Part shown: piece after piece, positions 60,097 to 64,000 of the stretch
Position numbering within the stretch: position 1 is the stretch's first letter
Layout: the number at the start of each line of letters is the position of its first letter
NCBI RefSeq assembly: GCF_003002065.1
Contig: NZ_PVZG01000008.1
Location: 124,001 to 188,000, forward strand
Direction: 5' to 3'
Source: Pseudosporangium ferrugineum
Lineage (GTDB): Bacteria > Actinomycetota > Actinomycetes > Mycobacteriales > Micromonosporaceae
DNA length: 64,000 bases
Position numbers and translations under genes: made by a program
The notes under the pieces: generated by a model
Told to the model about the DNA's origin: nothing
The model's input: the letters and a program-made list of their open reading frames with translations, nothing else
Databases searched by the model: none

Positions 60097-61164
60097 TCAC
60101 GCCAGCAACTTCGCGTACGCCGGCTTGATCACATCGGTGATGATGGCCAGCCGCTCGTCGTACGGGATGAACGCGCTCTTCATCGCGTTGATCGTGAGCC
60201 ACTGCAGCTCACTCCAGCCCCAGCCGAACGCCTCGGCCAGCAACGCCATCTCGCGCGACATCGACGTGCCGCTCATGAGCCGGTTGTCGGTGTTGACCGT
60301 GACCCGGAAGCGGAGGTCGTGCAGCAGCCCGATGGGGTGCTCGGCGATGGAGTCGGCGGCGCCGGTCTGCACGTTGGAGGACGGGCACAGCTCCAGCGGG
60401 ATGCGCTTGTCGCGGACGTACGACGCCAGCCGCCCCAGGCTCCCGCCGGTGATGTCGTCGACGATGCGCACGCCGTGCCCGAGCCGGTCCGCGCCGCACC
60501 ACTGGATCGCCTGCCAGATCGACGGCAGCCCGAACGCCTCGCCCGCGTGGATCGTGAAGTGGAAATTCTCCCGCTGGAGGTACTCGAACGCGTCCAGGTG
60601 CCGGGTGGGCGGGAAGCCGGCCTCGGCACCGGCGATGTCGAAGCCCACCACGCCGGCGTCGCGGTAGCGCACGGCCAGCTCGGCGATCTCCTGCGAGCGG
60701 GCGGCATGCCGCATGGCGGTCAGCAGCGTGCCGATCCGGATCCGCTTGCCGGCCGCCGCCGCCTCGGCGCACCCCTCCTCGAAGCCGGCGTGCACCGCGT
60801 CGACCACCTGGTCGAGGCTGAGCCCGCGCTCCAGGTGCTGCTCGGGCGCGTAGCGGATCTCGGCGTACACGACGCCGTCGGCGGCCAGGTCCAGCGCGCA
60901 CTCCCGGGCGACCCGGCGCAGCCCTTCCTCGGTCTGCATCACCGCCACCGTGTGCGCGAACGTCTCCAGGTAGCGTTCCAGCGACCCGGAGTCGGCCGCG
61001 GCGACGAACCACTCCCCCAGCCGCGCCGGGTCGGTCTCCGGCAGCTCGTGCCCGACGGCCTCGGCCAGCTCGACGACCGTCGCGGGACGCAACCCGCCGT
61101 CGAGGTGGTCGTGGAGGAGGGCCTTCGGGGCGTTCACGATGTCGGCGTGGGAGATGGCAGCCAT
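60097..61164 (-). CDS. add: Adenosine deaminase
   Basis: Deaminates (deoxy)adenosine to (deoxy)inosine. 355 aa with the metal motif HDHLDG near residues 18-23, FTIHAGEAFG (catalytic Glu region), HGVRIVDD and VTVNTDNRLMSGTS (metal Asp). ATG 61164 has TAGCAT 6 nt upstream (leaderless). Divergent from the rRNA methyltransferase (26-bp gap). Part of a purine/pyrimidine salvage neighbourhood with deoA. Confidence 0.95.
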   Translation of the reverse strand: MAAISHADIVNAPKALLHDHLDGGLRPATVVELAEAVGHELPETDPARLGEWFVAAADSGSLERYLETFAHTVAVMQTEEGLRRVARECALDLAADGVVYAEIRYAPEQHLERGLSLDQVVDAVHAGFEEGCAEAAAAGKRIRIGTLLTAMRHAARSQEIAELAVRYRDAGVVGFDIAGAEAGFPPTRHLDAFEYLQRENFHFTIHAGEAFGLPSIWQAIQWCGADRLGHGVRIVDDITGGSLGRLASYVRDKRIPLELCPSSNVQTGAADSIAEHPIGLLHDLRFRVTVNTDNRLMSGTSMSREMALLAEAFGWGWSELQWLTINAMKSAFIPYDERLAIITDVIKPAYAKLLA

Positions 61165-61190
61165 CAGCAGATGCTAGAGGGAAGCAACGG

Positions 61191-61994
61191 ATGATCGACG
61201 GAGCATTGCCGTACCTGCGGTGCCCGGTGTGCGCCGGAACACTCGCCCGGGCCGGTGAACAGGCACTCCGGTGCGCCCTCGGGCACTCCTTCGACATCGC
61301 CCGGCAGGGATATGTGAACCTCACGGCGGGACGTTCGGTCCATCCGGGTGACACCGCCGCGATGATCGAGGACCGGGAGGCCTTCCTCGCGGCGGGTCAC
61401 TACGACTTCATCGCCGAGGCGCTGGCGGCGGCCGCCCGGCCCGGCGACGGCCTGGTCCTCGACGCCGGTACGGGCACCGCCCGCTACCTCGCCGCCGTCC
61501 TCGACGCCCATCCGCGGGCCGTGGGCCTCGGCCTCGACGTCTCCAAGCCGGCCCTGCGCCGCGCGGCCCGGGCCCACCCCCGCGCCGGGGCCGCCCTCGC
61601 CGATCTGTGGCGCCCGCTGCCGGTGGCCGACGGCTCGGCGCGCACGATCCTGAACGTCTTCGCGCCCCGCAACGGGCCGGAGTTCCACCGCGTCCTGCGC
61701 CCGGACGGCGTGCTGGTGGTGGTCACGCCCGCGCCGGACCACCTGACCGAGCTCGTCGAGGCGTACGGGCTGCTCAGGGTGGATCCGGACAAGGGTGACC
61801 GGGTCGCCGGCGCCCTGGGTCCGGGGTTCTCGCCGGTGTCGGTGACGACCGTGCGCCGCACGCTGCGGCTGACCGCCGAGGAGACCCGCACCCTGATCGG
61901 GATGACGCCGAGCGCCCGCCACCTGGTCCCCCGCGCCGACGGCGAGCACCGGGTCACCGCCGCCGTCGAGGTGGCGGTCCACCGGCCGGGCTAG
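61191..61994 (+). CDS. RlmA-type 23S rRNA (guanine-N1) methyltransferase
   Basis: 267 aa. An N-terminal zinc site (C11, C14, C28, H32 in RCPVC ... RCALGHSFD) and the RQGYVNLT segment are typical of RlmA/TlrB/MyrA enzymes. The SAM motif is VLDAGTGTARYL, and NVFAPRNGPEFHRVL follows. These enzymes methylate G745 (RlmA-I) or G748 (RlmA-II, TlrB) in 23S rRNA; the latter contributes to macrolide resistance. Which base is not readable. SD GAGGGAAG precedes the ATG. The stop shares CTAG with the convergent DUF4272 gene. Confidence 0.87.
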   Translation: MIDGALPYLRCPVCAGTLARAGEQALRCALGHSFDIARQGYVNLTAGRSVHPGDTAAMIEDREAFLAAGHYDFIAEALAAAARPGDGLVLDAGTGTARYLAAVLDAHPRAVGLGLDVSKPALRRAARAHPRAGAALADLWRPLPVADGSARTILNVFAPRNGPEFHRVLRPDGVLVVVTPAPDHLTELVEAYGLLRVDPDKGDRVAGALGPGFSPVSVTTVRRTLRLTAEETRTLIGMTPSARHLVPRADGEHRVTAAVEVAVHRPG

Positions 61995-62668
61995 ACCGAG
62001 AGGTCCACTTCCTCCCACTCGGGCGGGTCCTCGTGGAAGGGGCCGGAGAAGAGCACCGCCCACTCCAGCGCCCACCGGCGCTGCCCGATCGCGTTGCTGT
62101 CCACCTCGCCGGGCAGCCGTACGCCGTTCTTCTCCGCCTCCTGGAACGCCCAGTCGAGGCAGTAGTAGAGGTCGAGCAGCACGGCGGCCTCGATCGCGTC
62201 CCGCGGCGCCACCAGCGACCGGGACCGCCAGGCGTTGAAGAGCTCGTTGCCGGGCAGGTCCGGCATCTGCCGCATCAGCCGGTCCTCCGGCGGCGCGGTC
62301 GGGTCGAGGTGCCGGCTCAGCCCGAGCAGCCACGCCAGCGCGAACACCGCGTCGTGGTGCAGCACGAACGAGCGGTGGTCGCCCCGGGCACCGGCCACGA
62401 ACTGCCACTCCGGCGGTGTGACGAAGTCCACCAGCTTGGAGTTGAGCAGCCAGCTCATGGCGGCCTCGGTGGGCATGCCGAAGCACCGGGCCACGACCAC
62501 GTGCAGCACCGCCGCGCGGGCCTCCAGCTCGGCGGTGGCCCGCAGCTCCACCCGGTCGCCCGGCTCCCAGACAAGCGGGAACGACGGAGGCGGCAGCGGC
62601 AGGGCGAGCCGTTCGAGCTCGTCCAGGCTGGCCTCGCGTACCGCTCGGGGATCGGGGGCGGCCTTCAT
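61991..62668 (-). CDS. DUF4272 domain protein
   Basis: 225 aa. It resembles DUF4272 proteins: a central FALAWLLGLSRHLDPT (W/L-rich helix), LLDLYYCLDWAFQEAEKNG and the terminal IGQRRWALEWAVLF. Function unknown. ATG 62668 has TAGCCT 8 nt upstream. It lies 6 bp after the deoA stop on the same strand, and its stop overlaps the methyltransferase stop as CTAG. Confidence 0.75.
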   Translation of the reverse strand: MKAAPDPRAVREASLDELERLALPLPPPSFPLVWEPGDRVELRATAELEARAAVLHVVVARCFGMPTEAAMSWLLNSKLVDFVTPPEWQFVAGARGDHRSFVLHHDAVFALAWLLGLSRHLDPTAPPEDRLMRQMPDLPGNELFNAWRSRSLVAPRDAIEAAVLLDLYYCLDWAFQEAEKNGVRLPGEVDSNAIGQRRWALEWAVLFSGPFHEDPPEWEEVDLSV

Positions 62669-62674
62669 GACGGC

Positions 62675-63952
62675 TCAGGCTATGCGGTCGATCAGCAATC
62701 GCCCATGGGTGGGCGCGGACTCCCCGATCCGGATCGCTCCCGCCGCGGTGTCGCGCGCGGCGGGGATCCGGCCGGGGTCATCGGTACGCAGCTCGAGCAG
62801 CACGTCCCCGGCGCGTACGGAATCACCGGGCCGCACCTTGAGCACGACGCCGGCGCCGAAGCTGACCGGATCCTCCTTGCGGGCCCGGCCGGCACCGAGC
62901 CGCCAGGCGGCCAGCCCGATCTCGAGCGCGTCCACCGCCTCGACCACGCCGTCCTCCGCGGCCCGCAGCACCTCGGTCTCGCGGGCGGTGGGCAGCGGCG
63001 CGTCCGGGTCGCCGCCCTGGGCGCGGATCATCGCCTTCCACGAGTCCATCGCGGCGCCGGACGCGAGCACCCGGGCCGGGTCGGCGTCGATACCGGCCGC
63101 GGCGAGCATCTCCCGGGCCAGCGCCAGGGTCAGCTCGACCACGTCGGCCGGGCCGCCGCCGGCCAGGACCTCCAGCGACTCCTCGACCTCGACGGCGTTG
63201 CCGACCGTACGGCCGAGCGGGGTGTTCATGTCGGTGAGCAGCGCGACCGTGTTCACGCCGTGCGCCTTGCCCAGCTCGACCATGGTGCTCGCCAGCTCGC
63301 GGGCGGCGGCCAGGTCCTTCATGAACGCGCCGGTGCCGACCTTGACGTCGAGGACCAGCGCGCCGGTTCCCTCGGCGATCTTCTTGCTCATGATCGAGCT
63401 GGCGATCAGCGGGATGGCCTCGACGGTGCCGGTGACGTCGCGCAGGGCGTACAGCTTGCGGTCGGCGGGGGCGAGTCCCTCGCCGGCGGCGCAGATGACC
63501 GCGCCGACGTCCCGGAGCTGGCTGACGAACTCGTCGTTGCCGAGCCGGGCCCGCCAGCCGGGGATGGACTCCAGCTTGTCCAGGGTGCCGCCGGTGTGGC
63601 CGAGGCCGCGGCCGGAGAGCTGCGGCACGGCGGCGCCGCAGGCGGCGACGAGCGGGGTGAGCGGCAGGGTGATCTTGTCGCCGACGCCGCCGGTGGAGTG
63701 CTTGTCCACCGTCGGGCGGGTCACCGCGGACAGGTCCAGCCGCTCCCCGCTGGCGATCATCGCGGCGGTCCAGCGCGCGATCTCGCCGGGCGTCATGCCG
63801 CGCAGCAGGATCGCCATCGCGAGGGCGGACATCTGCTCGTCGGCGACGACCCCCTTCGTGTACGCGTCCAGCACCCAGTCGATCTGCGCGTCGGACAGCG
63901 TGTGCCCGTCCCGCTTCGCCCGGATGACGTCGACGGCCGCGAACTCGCTCAT
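62675..63952 (-). CDS. deoA: Thymidine phosphorylase
   Basis: Phosphorolysis of thymidine/deoxyuridine to the base and 2-deoxyribose-1-phosphate. 425 aa: KHSTGGVGDKITLPL is the family signature, followed by SGRGLGHTGGTLDKLES, SSIMSKKIAEGTGALVLDVK and the C-terminal pyrimidine-nucleoside phosphorylase domain. ATG 63952 is chosen because GAGGTGGGAG precedes it; GTG 63964 is in frame. The start overlaps the stop of an upstream gene (ATGA), so deoA is an operon member. DeoA product enters the DeoC step after mutase conversion. Confidence 0.95.
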   Translation of the reverse strand: MSEFAAVDVIRAKRDGHTLSDAQIDWVLDAYTKGVVADEQMSALAMAILLRGMTPGEIARWTAAMIASGERLDLSAVTRPTVDKHSTGGVGDKITLPLTPLVAACGAAVPQLSGRGLGHTGGTLDKLESIPGWRARLGNDEFVSQLRDVGAVICAAGEGLAPADRKLYALRDVTGTVEAIPLIASSIMSKKIAEGTGALVLDVKVGTGAFMKDLAAARELASTMVELGKAHGVNTVALLTDMNTPLGRTVGNAVEVEESLEVLAGGGPADVVELTLALAREMLAAAGIDADPARVLASGAAMDSWKAMIRAQGGDPDAPLPTARETEVLRAAEDGVVEAVDALEIGLAAWRLGAGRARKEDPVSFGAGVVLKVRPGDSVRAGDVLLELRTDDPGRIPAARDTAAGAIRIGESAPTHGRLLIDRIA

Positions 63953-63999
63953 GCCTGCTCCCACCTCGTGCCGATGCCTTCCGGCGGTTCGCCCTCCCC
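63949..63999 (-). CDS. 3' end of an upstream gene (partial)
   Basis: The frame entering from the right edge reads EGEPPEGIGTRWEQA and stops at a TGA overlapping the deoA ATG (ATGA). Only 16 residues are inside the window, so the product cannot be named. In mycobacteria cytidine deaminase (cdd) precedes deoA, but this tail does not itself show that. Confidence 0.55.
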   Translation of the reverse strand, partial: GEGEPPEGIGTRWEQA

Positions 64000-64000
64000 G

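Overview
The window is chromosomal DNA from a very high-GC actinomycete, most likely a member of the Micromonosporaceae (Actinoplanes/Micromonospora type). This rests on strongly GC-biased third codon positions, frequent GTG starts, an acyl-CoA carboxylase cluster, a Streptomyces-type conservon (cvnABCD), long PASTA-less Ser/Thr kinases and many leaderless genes. At least 17 genes have a TAnnnT hexamer ending 6-7 nt before the start codon. No rRNA, tRNA, CRISPR array, prophage or intact insertion sequence was found.

Layout. 0-2.2 kb: a partial membrane gene and GTP-dependent PEP carboxykinase (pckG). 2.5-6 kb: an ECF-like sigma factor with a zinc-finger-like tail, two GtrA-family membrane proteins, a PH-domain membrane protein and biotin protein ligase (birA). 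6-24.7 kb: acyl-CoA carboxylase genes (accD5/pccB-like beta, accE epsilon, accA3-like biotin carboxylase/BCCP) with maf. They are interleaved with a single-TM repeat protein, two tandem M50 proteases, a giant receptor-like Ser/Thr kinase, a lower-GC three-gene cassette ending in a mycosin-type subtilase, and a PadR-controlled ABC exporter. 24.7-34.7 kb: quinone oxidoreductase, DedA protein, LpdA-type flavoprotein, gamma-glutamylcyclotransferase, GNAT, several conserved hypotheticals, an MBL hydrolase, a DUF4349 lipoprotein and an M20 amidohydrolase. 34.9-40.3 kb: acyl-CoA mutase large subunit, a second Ser/Thr kinase and a phosphohexomutase. 40.4-46.2 kb: GPP34 protein, a two-gene cell-surface polymer operon (GT2-TagF fusion plus GT-D fold protein) and a Nudix hydrolase. 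46.2-50.3 kb: upp, deoC and two aldehyde dehydrogenase homologues, the second lacking the catalytic half. 50.4-59.6 kb: an acidic hypothetical, a transposase-like protein whose tail matches that of the neighbouring conservon kinase, and the cvnABCD operon. 60-64 kb: add, an RlmA-type rRNA methyltransferase, a DUF4272 protein and deoA.

How the genes fit together. BirA would biotinylate the BCCP lysine of AccA; AccA, AccD and AccE form an acyl-CoA (propionyl/acetyl) carboxylase, and the mutase acts on downstream branched acyl-CoAs. Upp, DeoC, Add and DeoA make a nucleoside/deoxyribose salvage set, with the aldehyde dehydrogenases plausibly removing acetaldehyde made by DeoC. From memory, the order GtrA-PH-birA-accD5-accE5-maf-accA3 ... 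lpdA-GGCT-M20-pmm-upp ... add-deoA parallels the Mycobacterium tuberculosis Rv3277-Rv3315 region. The kinases, M50 pair, mycosin cassette and conservon would then be lineage-specific insertions in an old backbone.
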